The notes: generated by a model from the letters alone, not told the origin. DNA of 64,000 nt from an uncultured Flavobacteriaceae bacterium (GCA_947497145.1 CANMFQ010000011.1:1-64000), one strand, 5' to 3'; positions 1 through 8,856 are shown, counted from the first letter of the stretch. Made by a program: numbers and translations.

Positions 1-39
1 CATAAGTTATAATTTTGAAAATACAAAACTAAACTCCTA

Positions 40-255
40 TGCCGTTTAAGTCAAGATGGAGTTGCTCGGAGGGATACTTTATTAATGCACAACAATATAG
101 AGACCGTCAACGACGAGCTCAAGAACGTGTGCCAGGTGGAGCATTCAAGACACAGGAGCATCATCAACTTCGTAGCAAACCTTATTTCGGGGATATTGGC
201 ATATTGCTTCCTCCCAAAAAAACCATCGATAAGAGGTATCGAGACTACAGATTAA
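40..255 (+). pseudogene. IS982-type transposase, C-terminal remnant
   Basis: The frame ending with the stop at 253-255 reads as the tail of an IS982-family transposase: an [10 protein letters not shown] segment, then [12 protein letters not shown], a hydrophobic stretch and FLPKKPSI. The ExxND..L and EHSRHRS blocks are characteristic of the last 60 or so residues of this family. No credible start or catalytic region precedes it inside the window, so it is either cut by the window edge or a true remnant. It is a different copy from the element at 393-1376, whose tail differs. A second open frame across the same bases (39-296) is a shadow. Confidence 0.7.
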
Positions 256-270
256 CTATGCCTGTTTTAA

Positions 271-396
271 TCGAACTCAGGTCGTATAGGTTTTAATCTA
301 GAACTTATTGAAAAAGGAGATAACAATTATACCGATGGTATTTCTAATAATATAAACTTTCAATCTTATACTTGGAGTACTTTAAAATTAAGATAA
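271..396 (+). pseudogene. C-terminal gene fragment, possibly outer-membrane protein
   Basis: An open stretch in the same frame as the remnant before it, but after two stops, reads SNSGRIGFNLELIEK and later NINFQSYTWSTLKLR, with a stop at 394-396. The alternating polar/aromatic pattern and the ending resemble the last beta-strands of an outer-membrane protein. The stop codon lies inside the left inverted repeat of the IS982 element, so the insertion probably truncated the gene. The family is not recognised and the identification is weak. Confidence 0.35.
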
Positions 397-411
397 CCCG
401 TTGTGCATTTT
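393..411 (+). repeat. IS982 left terminal inverted repeat
   Basis: ATAACCCGTTGTGCATTTT. It matches the reverse complement of 1358-1376 at 18 of 19 positions; the only difference is G versus C at the seventh base. Confidence 0.85.
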
Positions 412-481
412 GATTTAAAGTAAAAAAGTTGTGCAAACTGCTTTATAGCAGTAAATTGAAGTGTCTAAAAATCAATTTATT

Positions 482-1359
482 ATGCACAACTTCAAAGCAA
501 ATTACGAGAAAATATTGAAAGTACTCAAACAAATATCGCAGGAAAAGCTATTGCCTTATCAAAGGCGAAAGCCTGTATTGGCCGATATCGAGGTTATCGC
601 CATCAACCTTACGGCCGAATATCTGGGTGTCGATAGTGAATGTGACCTTTTCAGAAAACTTCCCAAGGACATTAGCTCTGGTATAGAGAGAAGCGTTTAT
701 AACAGGAGACGCCGCAGGTTGTTCCCTTATTTGGAAAAGATAAGAGCGGATCTATCGGCTTCCCTGAACATAGACCAAGACCACTTCATAGTTGACAGTA
801 TGCCGTTGGAAGTCTGTAAGTTGTCCAGAAGTTCCCGCAGTAAAGTATGCCGCGACTCTAGGTATGGGGCACCAGACAAAGGATATTGTGCTTCGCAGTC
901 CTCACACTATTATGGATATAAATTACATGCTACATGTTCGGTAAGCGGGGTTTTCCAGAGTATCGATATAAGCCCGGCTTCAGTGCATGATATACACTAC
1001 CTCAAGGATATAAAGGAGCAGCTCAAAAACTGCACGCTGATAGGTGATCGCGGCTATCTTTCCGCCGAATACCAACTAAACCTGTTCAAGACAAGAAGTG
1101 TCAAACTTGATACGCCAATGCGTAGGAACCAAAAGAACTACAGGGGCAGCCCTATATCTATCGCAAATCGAGAAAAAGAATAGAAACGTTGTTCTCTCAA
1201 TTGTGCGACCAGTTCATGATAAGGAGAAATTATGCCAAGTCATTCGAAGGCTTCAAAACAAGAATATTATCCAAAATATCGGCTCTGACAATAGTTCAGT
1301 TTATCAACAAGGTTGTTTTCAATCGAAATATTAACAACATCAAAATAAGTATTATTTAA
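482..1359 (+). pseudogene. IS982-family transposase, frameshifted
   Basis: This is the DDE transposase of the surrounding element. The first frame (ATG 482; a GTG at 461 is a possible longer start) encodes the N-terminal helical part and the first two catalytic aspartates, in FIVDSMPLEVC and CTLIGDRGYLS, then stops at 1181-1183. The family's continuation, QPYIYRKSRKRIETLF.., which carries the catalytic glutamate in RIETLF, is found in the -1 frame from 1147 and stops at 1357-1359. The switch lies at the GGGG run 1143-1146, where one extra G would restore a single reading frame of about 292 codons. As read, the enzyme is split between its second D and its E. This is either a real inactivating indel or a homopolymer error. 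The site does not resemble a canonical slippery heptamer. Confidence 0.85.
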
Positions 1360-1376
1360 AATGCACAAGGGGTTAT
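1358..1376 (-). repeat. IS982 right terminal inverted repeat
   Basis: The reverse complement reads ATAACCCCTTGTGCATTTT and pairs with the left repeat at 393-411. The transposase stop codon lies within it. Confidence 0.85.
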
Positions 1377-1438
1377 GAAAAAATCATATGTACAATCTCA
1401 CTTTTAGCAAGCTTTCTATATAATAATTAATTAGTACT

Positions 1439-1466
1439 ATTATCTAGTTAGATAATTTCAGATAAT
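1439..1466 (+). promoter_or_regulatory. Inverted repeat upstream of the liv-like operon
   Basis: ATTATCT (1439-1445), four bases, then AGATAAT (1450-1456) form a perfect 7-bp inverted repeat. A third half-site AGATAAT-like sequence lies at about 1459-1465. It is 24-50 bases before the first ATG of the operon at 1490, where an operator would be expected. There is no TAnnTTTG box between 1377 and 1489, so the promoter is not identified. Confidence 0.35.
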
Positions 1467-1489
1467 TTTTAAAAACCGATATTTACAAA

Positions 1490-2362
1490 ATGTTGGAAAT
1501 AATTCTGCAAATAGTATTTAATAGTATAGTGTCGGGCATCATTTTGAGCCTGATGGTAATTGGGTTTAATTATATTTTTAGTGTAACTAAAGTTTTTCAT
1601 TTGGCTCACGCAGGAATATTTACTCTAGGAGCTTATACATTTTGGCAGCTAACAGACCTAGGACTTCATTGGATTCTAGCATCTACAGTATCTTTATCAA
1701 TAGCTTCAATAATCATTTTATTTATAGAAAAAGCGGTCTACTCACCAATGACTAAAAAGAAGACAGATTCATCGGTTACTCTAATAGCTTCAATGGGAAT
1801 TTATGTCATTATAGTAAATACAATAGCTATGTTTTTCGGAAGTGAAAATAAGATTGTGTCTTTATCTGGAGATACATTTAATATTATAGACGTTATAATT
1901 TCAACAAATCAAATTATTCAATTATTAGTTGGAATTATTATCATAGTTATTTTTTATTTAGGAATAAAACTAACAAAATTAGACCTCTCATTAAAGGCAA
2001 TCGCTAATAATGATATTCTTGGAGAAGTATATGGTATAAATAGCAAAAGGATTAGAAGCTTAGTTATGATAATTGGTTCTGCTTTTGCAGTAATAGCAGG
2101 TATTCTAACCACAATTGAAATTGGTGTTGAACCACATTCAGGAATGAATATCACTTTATCCGCAGCAGCAGTTGCTATTTTAGTAACAAGACTTGACGTA
2201 AAATACTTAACACTCATATCTATTTTATTAGCATTATTTCAGAATACAGTAGAATGGTTTTTAAATGCCCAGTGGAAAGAAGGACTTACTTTTTTAATTT
2301 TATTATTGATAATTCTTTATAAAACAGAAGGCTTAGTAAGCTATAAATTGAGAAAAAACTAG
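1490..2362 (+). CDS. LivH-type branched-chain amino acid ABC transporter permease
   Basis: An integral membrane protein of 290 residues, the usual length for LivH/UrtB permeases, with about eight hydrophobic helices. Family features include the early NSIVSGIILSLMVIGFNYIFSV helix and the FHLAHAGIFTLGAY block, which corresponds to the conserved F..AHG.F...GAY region. A short loop after LKAIANND and IAGILTTIEIG match the cytoplasmic ATPase-coupling region. It is first of five importer genes in the order permease-permease-ATPase-ATPase-binding protein and ends two bases before the next start. Such importers move hydrophobic amino acids, urea or amides; the substrate cannot be told from this sequence. 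It is more A+T-rich than the trp region later in the window. Confidence 0.88.
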   Translation: MLEIILQIVFNSIVSGIILSLMVIGFNYIFSVTKVFHLAHAGIFTLGAYTFWQLTDLGLHWILASTVSLSIASIIILFIEKAVYSPMTKKKTDSSVTLIASMGIYVIIVNTIAMFFGSENKIVSLSGDTFNIIDVIISTNQIIQLLVGIIIIVIFYLGIKLTKLDLSLKAIANNDILGEVYGINSKRIRSLVMIIGSAFAVIAGILTTIEIGVEPHSGMNITLSAAAVAILVTRLDVKYLTLISILLALFQNTVEWFLNAQWKEGLTFLILLLIILYKTEGLVSYKLRKN

Positions 2363-2364
2363 AT

Positions 2365-3231
2365 TTGAATTATATACTACACATATTTGTTCTGTTGGAA
2401 ATTTACATTTTATTAGCACTTAGTGCTAATCAAAAAGTAGGTTTTTCTGGTTTATTGAGTTTGGCTCAAGCGGTAATTTATGGAGTAGGTGCTTATGGAA
2501 TAGCTATTTTTAGTTCTCAACTAGAAATAGGTTATTGGATACCTTTTATATTAGCTATTGGTTCTTGTTTAATTCTTGGGTTAATTTTTAGTTTTATTGC
2601 TGGTAAAGTAATAGAGTTATACTTTAGTCTTGCAACATTAGCAGTTCAAATTATATTCTTTTCAGTAATTTATAATTCTGAGTTTACTAATGGGTCTTAT
2701 GGTATTTCAGGTATTGCATCGCCTAATATTTTTGGTTATGAAATTAATACGCCATTAGATTTTTCTATTTATGCAGGAGTTTGGGTTATGACAGTACTCA
2801 TTTTCCTTAAACGATTTTATTCATTACCACTACATAAACTTATAAAGGCAACTAAAGATGATGAGATAGCAGTTTTAAACCTAGGCAAAAACCCTAAGTA
2901 TTATAAACGAATAAGCATCTTAATTTCTTGTGTCATTTCTGGTATAGCTGGAACTATTTATGCTAGTTATGCATCTTATATAGACCCTTCATCTTTTACA
3001 TTAGATGAATCTATTTTAATACTTAGTATAGTTTTAATTGGTGGTTCTGGTAGACTGATTGGACCAATTGTAGGTGCGTTGATATATATATTGCTTCCAG
3101 AATTTCTTAGGTTTTTAAATATTCCTGAAATGATTGCAGCAAATATGAGAATGATACTCTTTGGTCTTATTTTGGTTTTAATTGTTCGATTTAGACCAAA
3201 TGGAATCTTAGGTAAAAAAGCTTTTAGATGA
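2365..3231 (+). CDS. LivM-type branched-chain amino acid ABC transporter permease
   Basis: The second permease of the importer, 288 residues and about eight to nine TM helices. It has the LivM hallmarks: SLAQAVIYGVGAYGIAI (the family's S.gqa.f.giGAY block), the loop ALKATKDDEIA-like IKATKDDEIAVLNLG, IAGTIYASYASYIDPSSFT and the terminal GGSGRLIGPIVGALI plus VRFRPNGILG. A TTG at 2365 is used as the start because it is the first in-frame start after the previous stop and keeps the first helix. The 3' end overlaps the ATPase gene by four bases, which implies translational coupling. Confidence 0.88.
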   Translation: MNYILHIFVLLEIYILLALSANQKVGFSGLLSLAQAVIYGVGAYGIAIFSSQLEIGYWIPFILAIGSCLILGLIFSFIAGKVIELYFSLATLAVQIIFFSVIYNSEFTNGSYGISGIASPNIFGYEINTPLDFSIYAGVWVMTVLIFLKRFYSLPLHKLIKATKDDEIAVLNLGKNPKYYKRISILISCVISGIAGTIYASYASYIDPSSFTLDESILILSIVLIGGSGRLIGPIVGALIYILLPEFLRFLNIPEMIAANMRMILFGLILVLIVRFRPNGILGKKAFR

Positions 3232-3944
3232 TGGAATTACTAGCTATAAAAAATATAAGTAAATCCTTTGATGGAATCTCTGTTTTAAAAGATTTGTCAT
3301 TGAATATTAATGAAAAAGATATAATTCTTCTTGAGGGCGAAAATGGTGCTGGTAAGAGTACACTATTTAATTTAATAACTCAAACGGATAGTATAGATCA
3401 AGGGGAGATTATACTTAAAGGAAAGTCAACAAGAGGGCTATCGCCACTTTCAGTTGCTCGTAAGGGTGTTGTAAGACTACATCAAGACCCAAGAGTTTTT
3501 AAAAATTTAAGTGTGATAGAAAATTTGTTTTGTGCTAAAGATTATGAAAAAGATATCAGTATTTTTAATCAACTATTTAATCCAAAAAAAACAAAACAGT
3601 TAGAAATAGAAATAAATGAAAAAGCGAATAACATTTTAAAAAGTTTTAAACTAAATCATCTCGAAGAACATTTGGTTGGAAGCCTATCGTATGGACAGCA
3701 GAAACTAATAGCCTTCACTATAATAGCCATGACTAAAGCTGAGTTAATTTTACTTGATGAGCCTTTTGCAGGTTTAAACCCTAAAATGATTGATAAGTTA
3801 ATAGAGATTATAAAGTACTTAAATCAACAAGGAAAAACATTTGTTATAATAGAGCACAATATTATTAAAGCAAAAGAAATCTGTAATAAGCATATCATTT
3901 TGGAAAATGGAGTTGCTAATAGTAAAAACCTAGAGATAGCATGA
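3228..3944 (+). CDS. LivG-type ABC transporter ATPase
   Basis: A 238-residue cytoplasmic ATPase powering the importer. Walker A is GENGAGKST (residues 37-45). The Q-loop region is in VRLHQDPRVFKNLSV, the signature is LSYGQQK in place of the more usual LSGGQ, Walker B is LILLDEPFAGL, and the H-loop His is in VIIEHNI. The insertion between the Q-loop and the signature is typical of LivG rather than LivF. Overlaps of four bases on both sides link it to its neighbours. Confidence 0.9.
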   Translation: MMELLAIKNISKSFDGISVLKDLSLNINEKDIILLEGENGAGKSTLFNLITQTDSIDQGEIILKGKSTRGLSPLSVARKGVVRLHQDPRVFKNLSVIENLFCAKDYEKDISIFNQLFNPKKTKQLEIEINEKANNILKSFKLNHLEEHLVGSLSYGQQKLIAFTIIAMTKAELILLDEPFAGLNPKMIDKLIEIIKYLNQQGKTFVIIEHNIIKAKEICNKHIILENGVANSKNLEIA

Positions 3945-4585
3945 TAGAAACAGTTCTTGAATTAAATAATATATCTACGGGATATCAAGAAAAGATTATT
4001 CTAGACAAGATTTCTTTAACCGTTAAAAGAAATGAAACCCTCGCTATCATAGGACAAAATGGAAGTGGAAAAAGCACATTACTAAAAACAATAGCCAGGA
4101 TAATTTCAGATAATTCTGGATACATTAATTTTAAAACAGAAAAAATAGATAAACTAGCAACTCATAAGTTAAGAGAAAAAGGTTTGTCCTATTTTGTTCA
4201 AGGAGGGTTAGTTTTTACTTCATTGACTGTTAAGGAACATTTTAATTTAGCCTTTAAAGGAAAAAGTAAAGTGAAAAAGAAAGCGCTTTTAGAAGAATGT
4301 TATAAGCAATTTCCTGATTTAGAAAAATTAGAAAATTCTCTAGGAGGTAATCTATCTGGAGGACAAAGACAAATGTTATCTTTTGCAATGTTAATAGCTC
4401 AAGAAACAGATGTATGGCTTTTAGATGAACCAACAGCTGGATTAGCACCTAAAATGGTAGAACAAGTGATAGATTTTTTAAAAAGAATGGAAAGTAAAAA
4501 AACGATTGTAATAGTAGAACATAATGATAAGGTGGTAGGTGAAATAGCTACTAGAGTAATTGATTTAGATAAATTTAAAAATTAA
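3941..4585 (+). CDS. LivF-type ABC transporter ATPase
   Basis: The second importer ATPase, 214 residues, slightly shorter than typical LivF (about 235). It has Walker A IGQNGSGKST, Q-loop FVQGGLVFTSLTV, an intact signature LSGGQRQ, Walker B VWLLDEPTAGLAP and switch His in VIVEHND. Together with the preceding gene it would form the heterodimeric ATPase pair of LivFG transporters. It ends five bases before the binding-protein gene. Confidence 0.9.
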   Translation: MIETVLELNNISTGYQEKIILDKISLTVKRNETLAIIGQNGSGKSTLLKTIARIISDNSGYINFKTEKIDKLATHKLREKGLSYFVQGGLVFTSLTVKEHFNLAFKGKSKVKKKALLEECYKQFPDLEKLENSLGGNLSGGQRQMLSFAMLIAQETDVWLLDEPTAGLAPKMVEQVIDFLKRMESKKTIVIVEHNDKVVGEIATRVIDLDKFKN

Positions 4586-4590
4586 ATGAT

Positions 4591-5706
4591 ATGAAATTAA
4601 AGATTTTATTAGTTTTAGCACTATCAATTTTATTTTCTTGCAAAAATAAAAATAAGAAAACGTTAAACGAAGATGGAAACGTCCTGAAAATAGGTTTAAT
4701 ATTGCCATTAACAGGGAAATATGCAGTTATTGGAGAGGGAGAACAAAAAGGGTTTGAACTAGCCTTAAATGATTTAAATAAAAAACACCCTGAAACTTCA
4801 ATAAAGCTTTATTATGAAGATTTTGCTTCTGAAACAAAAAATGCAGTAACGGCTGCTAATAAGCTTATATCTGTTAATCATGTTGATGCAATAATCACTT
4901 CAACTACAGCAGCTTCAGAAGCGGTATCGCCGATTATTGAAAAAAATAAAATAATTCATTTTGTTATTTCACCAGACACAGATATTTTATCTAAATCCAA
5001 ACATAATTTTAGAATCTACTATAATTTTAATACTGAAGCAGAAGTTGTATCTAGTTTTTTGAAAAACGAAAAACCGGAATCCATAAACTTTTTTTCTTCA
5101 AAATATTCTTCCTTAGAGAAGTTAATAAATAATAACTTGGTTAAAACCTCTAGAAATTTGAATATTGAGATTAAGGAAAATGAGTTTGTTGAAGTGACGG
5201 ATAAGGATTTTAAGAATATTGCCGTGAAGTTTAAAAATAATGATGCAAAAATGTATTTTTTAGCACCTATGACTAATCAGGTTGACCTTTATACAAATCA
5301 ACTTTCAGATTTTGGACTTAAACCTAGTAGTAAAAGAATTATGATGGGTTCTTTTACTTTTAATTGGAAGCCTAAAATTTTTATCTCTTCACTAGAAGGT
5401 TACTTAATACTATCACCTGTATTTCAAACGACAAACTCAAATAACGCTTTTACAGAACGTTTTATGAAAGAGTATAATACGCAACCATCTTTTGATATAG
5501 CATATGCATATGATAATCTTACGATTATGACCGATTTATTAATCAGTAAAACTTCTGATTTTGAAAATTTTTCAAATGGTTTTAATTCTTTAGGTAGTTA
5601 TAAAGGAGTATCAGGAACAATAAACTTCATTGGTCATAATGAAACTAATGCTGAGATAATAATTTCTGAGATTAAAGATGGAAAACAAATACCTTATAAA
5701 AGATAA
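4591..5706 (+). CDS. LivK-like periplasmic-binding lipoprotein
   Basis: A 371-residue type-I periplasmic binding protein of the Leu/Ile/Val-binding family. A lipoprotein signal ends in SILFSC with Cys17 as lipidation site, so it is probably anchored to an envelope membrane. The N-lobe opens with LKIGLILPLTGKYAVIGEGEQKG, the family's start with the ligand-contact region G.yA..G......G. An STTAASEAVSPIIEKN segment fits the usual ligand-binding loop. In this family the same fold acts as an importer component and as a receptor (AmiC-like). The signalling-type genes directly downstream make a sensory role plausible here. Its stop overlaps the methyltransferase start by one base. Confidence 0.85.
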   Translation: MKLKILLVLALSILFSCKNKNKKTLNEDGNVLKIGLILPLTGKYAVIGEGEQKGFELALNDLNKKHPETSIKLYYEDFASETKNAVTAANKLISVNHVDAIITSTTAASEAVSPIIEKNKIIHFVISPDTDILSKSKHNFRIYYNFNTEAEVVSSFLKNEKPESINFFSSKYSSLEKLINNNLVKTSRNLNIEIKENEFVEVTDKDFKNIAVKFKNNDAKMYFLAPMTNQVDLYTNQLSDFGLKPSSKRIMMGSFTFNWKPKIFISSLEGYLILSPVFQTTNSNNAFTERFMKEYNTQPSFDIAYAYDNLTIMTDLLISKTSDFENFSNGFNSLGSYKGVSGTINFIGHNETNAEIIISEIKDGKQIPYKR

Positions 5707-6518
5707 TGGCTACAAGTTTTGATAAAAGAATAGTTAGATATGAAGAAATTCATAGTATTAAAGAGGAACAATGGGATCAATTTTGTTCATTAATACCTTC
5801 TGTAAATGGCTTAAATTTATTAGATATTGGAGCGGGATATGGTTCCTGCACTAGAGAAGTTGTTAAACGCAATTTAGACGTGTCTTTCAAAATAACTTTG
5901 TCAGAAAATAGCGAAGTGCAATTAGCTAGAGGTAAATCTGAATTACCAAAGCTTATTGAAGGATCAAAGTCAACTGTTGATTTTGTCTATGATGATATAA
6001 CATCTAGCAATTTTAAAAGTAATTCTTTTGATATTGTAATGTGTAAAATGGTAATTCATGAAATAAACCCTAAAAAACAATTATCTGCTTTTAAAGAAAT
6101 ATACAGAATATTGAAGCCAAATGGCTTTGTCGTTTATTGGGATCTTTTTTTAAACGATATAACCAAACCTATATTTTCAAAAGTCATTTTAGAAAAAGAT
6201 CGACTTTGTGGATTTAAGACATTGGTTAAAAATCGAAATTTTTTAAAATCTCAAACTACTTTTAATTATTTTGCAGAAGCTGGATTTAAAAATCTAACTA
6301 AAAAGTTTGATATTATGTCGCCGGTAATCTCTAGTAATCGATTGAAAGATGAATTTAAAGGAGATGAAAAATTGCTTGATAAATGGCATAGCTATATAAG
6401 AAATTTAGCTAATCATACTGATCCATTTTTGCTATTTAATCTATCTTATATTGATGATGGTAAATGTTTAACATTTACGCCCCAAAAAGTAATAATTAAA
6501 GCATATAAAATTGAATGA
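5706..6518 (+). CDS. Class I SAM-dependent methyltransferase
   Basis: A 270-residue protein with a Rossmann methyltransferase core. Motif I is LLDIGAGYGS (residues 38-47), the acidic post-I strand is in ITLSENSE, motif II-like is FDIVMCKMVIHEI, and YRILKPNGFVVYWD matches the L.PGG motif region. The layout resembles UbiE/Methyltransf_11 small-molecule methyltransferases. The substrate is unknown. Translational overlap with the binding protein on one side and with the next gene on the other makes it an integral part of this operon. It may modify the imported ligand or a signalling protein (CheR-style), but no CheR-specific domain is seen. Confidence 0.8.
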   Translation: MATSFDKRIVRYEEIHSIKEEQWDQFCSLIPSVNGLNLLDIGAGYGSCTREVVKRNLDVSFKITLSENSEVQLARGKSELPKLIEGSKSTVDFVYDDITSSNFKSNSFDIVMCKMVIHEINPKKQLSAFKEIYRILKPNGFVVYWDLFLNDITKPIFSKVILEKDRLCGFKTLVKNRNFLKSQTTFNYFAEAGFKNLTKKFDIMSPVISSNRLKDEFKGDEKLLDKWHSYIRNLANHTDPFLLFNLSYIDDGKCLTFTPQKVIIKAYKIE

Positions 6519-6519
6519 T

Positions 6520-8361
6520 ATGAATCAAATAGATTTACACTATTTACATAATGTATTATTAAGGAAATTGCCATTTACAATTAGTGGGAATATATCTGCT
6601 GAATCTCTAATATTTGATTTTTTAAAGTCAGTTGCAGAATCACATCTTTTAGGAGACAATAATGATATTAAATTTATTATGGGAGGTTACTCTAAAATTA
6701 AATTTAATAATCTAAATGAGATTTTTGAACCTCAAAAATGGAAAACAGATAGATTAAATAGTTTTTTCTATTATGATTACGAGAATGATGGTGTTGAAAA
6801 AACCATTACTATTTATCAGTATTTTTTAAAAAAATTATTCACAAATCAAAACAAGCCTTACAGAAACATTACTAATATAATTTGTGACAATAATCACAGT
6901 GGAAATAATTTTAGAGTTAAAATTGTAAAAACTAAAAGCAAAAAAATTAGACTTTTATACAATATAAGAGAGAGAGTTATAGAAGCAATAATTCCTATGA
7001 ATTTCTTTAACCCACATTTTTTGATTGATGAGATCGACGATTTAGATAGCGACTTAATAGTTAGAGGAACGAAAAACAATTATCAATATTTCAGAAAACA
7101 AAAACTCGTTAATGATGAAGCTAATGAAGAAAATAAAAAAGAGGAGTTATTAAAAAGAATATTTAGTGATGCTACTTATAAAAACTTAACAGACCCTATT
7201 AACTGCTTTACCAAAATAGATGTTGATAAGCTTTCAAATCATTTGAATCTTAATTTTGTAGATGAAAAAAATGCTGATAGTATTAATGAAATTCTATATT
7301 TATTCTTAACGGCGGGTTTATTATCTTTCCTTTTAGGAATGTGTAGTATAGAATATTTTGTGTCAGTCGCAAATAATGTTAAATCTAAAAAGCTATCAGT
7401 AGGTAGTATTGCCGTTGGGTATCATTCTGACCATTTAGATAAGAATTATAGAGCGTTATTTAATATTCTTACAAACCATATAGCTGCTAACCTAGCTTCT
7501 CAACTATTATTAGACTATAATATGGCTCAAGAGTTTACGGATATTCGTATGAATCAACTTGACTTTTTAAAAAGATTTAAAGAATATTATGGGCTTAGGC
7601 AAAGTAATGGAGAAGATATACATGATGAAGAAAGATCTAAAGCAATCTCTCAAAACTCAGACAAAAACATTTGTGAATTTCTTGATGATAATGATTATTC
7701 TACGAAACTAATAAATAATTGGTTTGGAACTGGGTTTAATGATTATTTAAGTAAAATTTTAAGTGCTGAAAGAATAGATTATGGAATGTACCAATCTGTT
7801 CATACTAATCAATCTAGCCATATAGATACTTGTAAAAAAATAAATTTATTTTATCAAAAGTTAAATTTAGATGAGTATTCTAAAACTACAAAAGGTTTAA
7901 CTATCAAAAAAAAACATTATAATTTAAATTCTACAGCAGATTCTGATAATAATGCTTTGGTAAATATTTATTTACCACATATGTTGATTGAACATATAAA
8001 GAACGAACATAAAGAAAATTGTACCATTAAATGCAAATGCGTCGATAATAAAATTTTAATTGATGTTCATTATAATAGTGATATTCCCGTGCCATCTTTA
8101 ATAGTTAAATTAAGTGAATATCACAAAACAGAAAATAATAAAGGTAATTTTTCAAGTTTTTTGATTTCCAATTATAACGCGATTAGAGCAGTTGGGGATC
8201 TAAAGATATATGATGGTAATGAGCGTTTTAGTTTGAGTTTGAAAAATGATTTTAAAGTGAAGCTTGAAAGCAATAACGGAATTTTCGAATATATTGGAAG
8301 TAGTGCTGATTTAGTACCAACGAGTCACCTTATTTATGAATTAACCTATCAACTTTATTAA
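6520..8361 (+). CDS. Unknown 613-aa protein with possible degenerate histidine-kinase ATPase fold
   Basis: No family is recognised with certainty. A TTG at 6511 would add three residues; ATG 6520 is preferred. There is no signal peptide. One hydrophobic stretch (EILYLFLTAGLLSFLLG, about residue 260) may be a buried helix. The last 130 residues follow the order of a GHKL ATPase: an N-box-like helix LPHMLIEHIKNEHKENC, strands around KILIDVHYNSDIPVP, then GNFSSFLISNYNAIRAVGDL, which resembles the G-box helix and following strand of histidine kinases (GLGL.i....v...gG.l). Key glycines are reduced to G542 and G557-like positions, so it would be a degenerate kinase or pseudokinase. The receiver proteins encoded downstream support this reading, but it is inference. 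Confidence 0.5.
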   Translation: MNQIDLHYLHNVLLRKLPFTISGNISAESLIFDFLKSVAESHLLGDNNDIKFIMGGYSKIKFNNLNEIFEPQKWKTDRLNSFFYYDYENDGVEKTITIYQYFLKKLFTNQNKPYRNITNIICDNNHSGNNFRVKIVKTKSKKIRLLYNIRERVIEAIIPMNFFNPHFLIDEIDDLDSDLIVRGTKNNYQYFRKQKLVNDEANEENKKEELLKRIFSDATYKNLTDPINCFTKIDVDKLSNHLNLNFVDEKNADSINEILYLFLTAGLLSFLLGMCSIEYFVSVANNVKSKKLSVGSIAVGYHSDHLDKNYRALFNILTNHIAANLASQLLLDYNMAQEFTDIRMNQLDFLKRFKEYYGLRQSNGEDIHDEERSKAISQNSDKNICEFLDDNDYSTKLINNWFGTGFNDYLSKILSAERIDYGMYQSVHTNQSSHIDTCKKINLFYQKLNLDEYSKTTKGLTIKKKHYNLNSTADSDNNALVNIYLPHMLIEHIKNEHKENCTIKCKCVDNKILIDVHYNSDIPVPSLIVKLSEYHKTENNKGNFSSFLISNYNAIRAVGDLKIYDGNERFSLSLKNDFKVKLESNNGIFEYIGSSADLVPTSHLIYELTYQLY

Positions 8362-8363
8362 AT

Positions 8364-8855
8364 ATGATACATTTTTGGGATAATAAAAATTATAGAGGCA
8401 GAGAAGGTTTCTATAATAAAATATATGAAAAATATGGAATTAATGTTTCAACTAATGAATTAGATTTAACAAATGACATTAAAGTGATATTTCGTCATGA
8501 TCATTTAGAAAGAGAATTTTATAAAGATCGAGTGATTATTAGTTACGGTGGCGATTCTCAAAAAAAAGAAAATACTTTCGATAATTTAAGAGGTACAGTT
8601 TCATACTTATATTTTAAAATAATTGAAGAGAATATTGAATCTTTTTATAATAAAATTTCAGAATTAAACATTATTGATGCTGAACACGTCCATAGCTGCC
8701 TGTTTAATAATGATAAAAAGTTAGAATCTCTATTACTACCTTTCATTTACATTTCACCGTTTGCAGGTATTGAAGATGTTTATAATCTAGATGGAACAGA
8801 AAATAAGGTTGAAAAAGCGTATAAGGCAATAAACAATTATTTAAATAAAAAATAA
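8364..8855 (+). CDS. Unknown 163-aa protein of the liv/receiver operon
   Basis: Not recognised. It is a soluble-looking alpha/beta protein without signal peptide or TM helix, rich in Asn, Lys, Asp and aromatic residues. The segment RVIISYGGDSQ followed by long helices could be a small regulatory domain, but no motif is decisive. It starts two bases after the previous stop and ends one base before the next start, so it is certainly part of the operon. A role as an adaptor between the kinase-like and receiver proteins is speculation from position only. Confidence 0.7.
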   Translation: MIHFWDNKNYRGREGFYNKIYEKYGINVSTNELDLTNDIKVIFRHDHLEREFYKDRVIISYGGDSQKKENTFDNLRGTVSYLYFKIIEENIESFYNKISELNIIDAEHVHSCLFNNDKKLESLLLPFIYISPFAGIEDVYNLDGTENKVEKAYKAINNYLNKK

Positions 8856-8856
8856 A

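Larger units (their letters stand above)
393..1376 (+). mobile_element. IS982-family insertion sequence
   Basis: The element is about 984 bp, the usual size for IS982. It is bounded by near-perfect terminal inverted repeats (18 of 19 positions) and carries one transposase gene that fills it. The tips start ACCC.. and contain TTGTGCATTTT. No clear target-site duplication is visible next to the repeats. The element sits immediately upstream of the A+T-rich accessory operon at 1490. Confidence 0.85.

Noticed and set aside
39-296. An 85-codon open frame at the window start
   Set aside because: It is in a different frame from the recognisable IS982 transposase tail that covers the same bases.
1143-1150. 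Programmed -1 frameshift signal in the IS982 transposase
   Set aside because: The bases do not form an X XXY YYZ heptamer and no downstream pseudoknot is evident; a one-base indel in a G-run is simpler.
1098-1334. A 78-codon frame at the end of the IS982 element
   Set aside because: The family-like transposase tail lies in the third frame (from 1147); this frame is a shadow.
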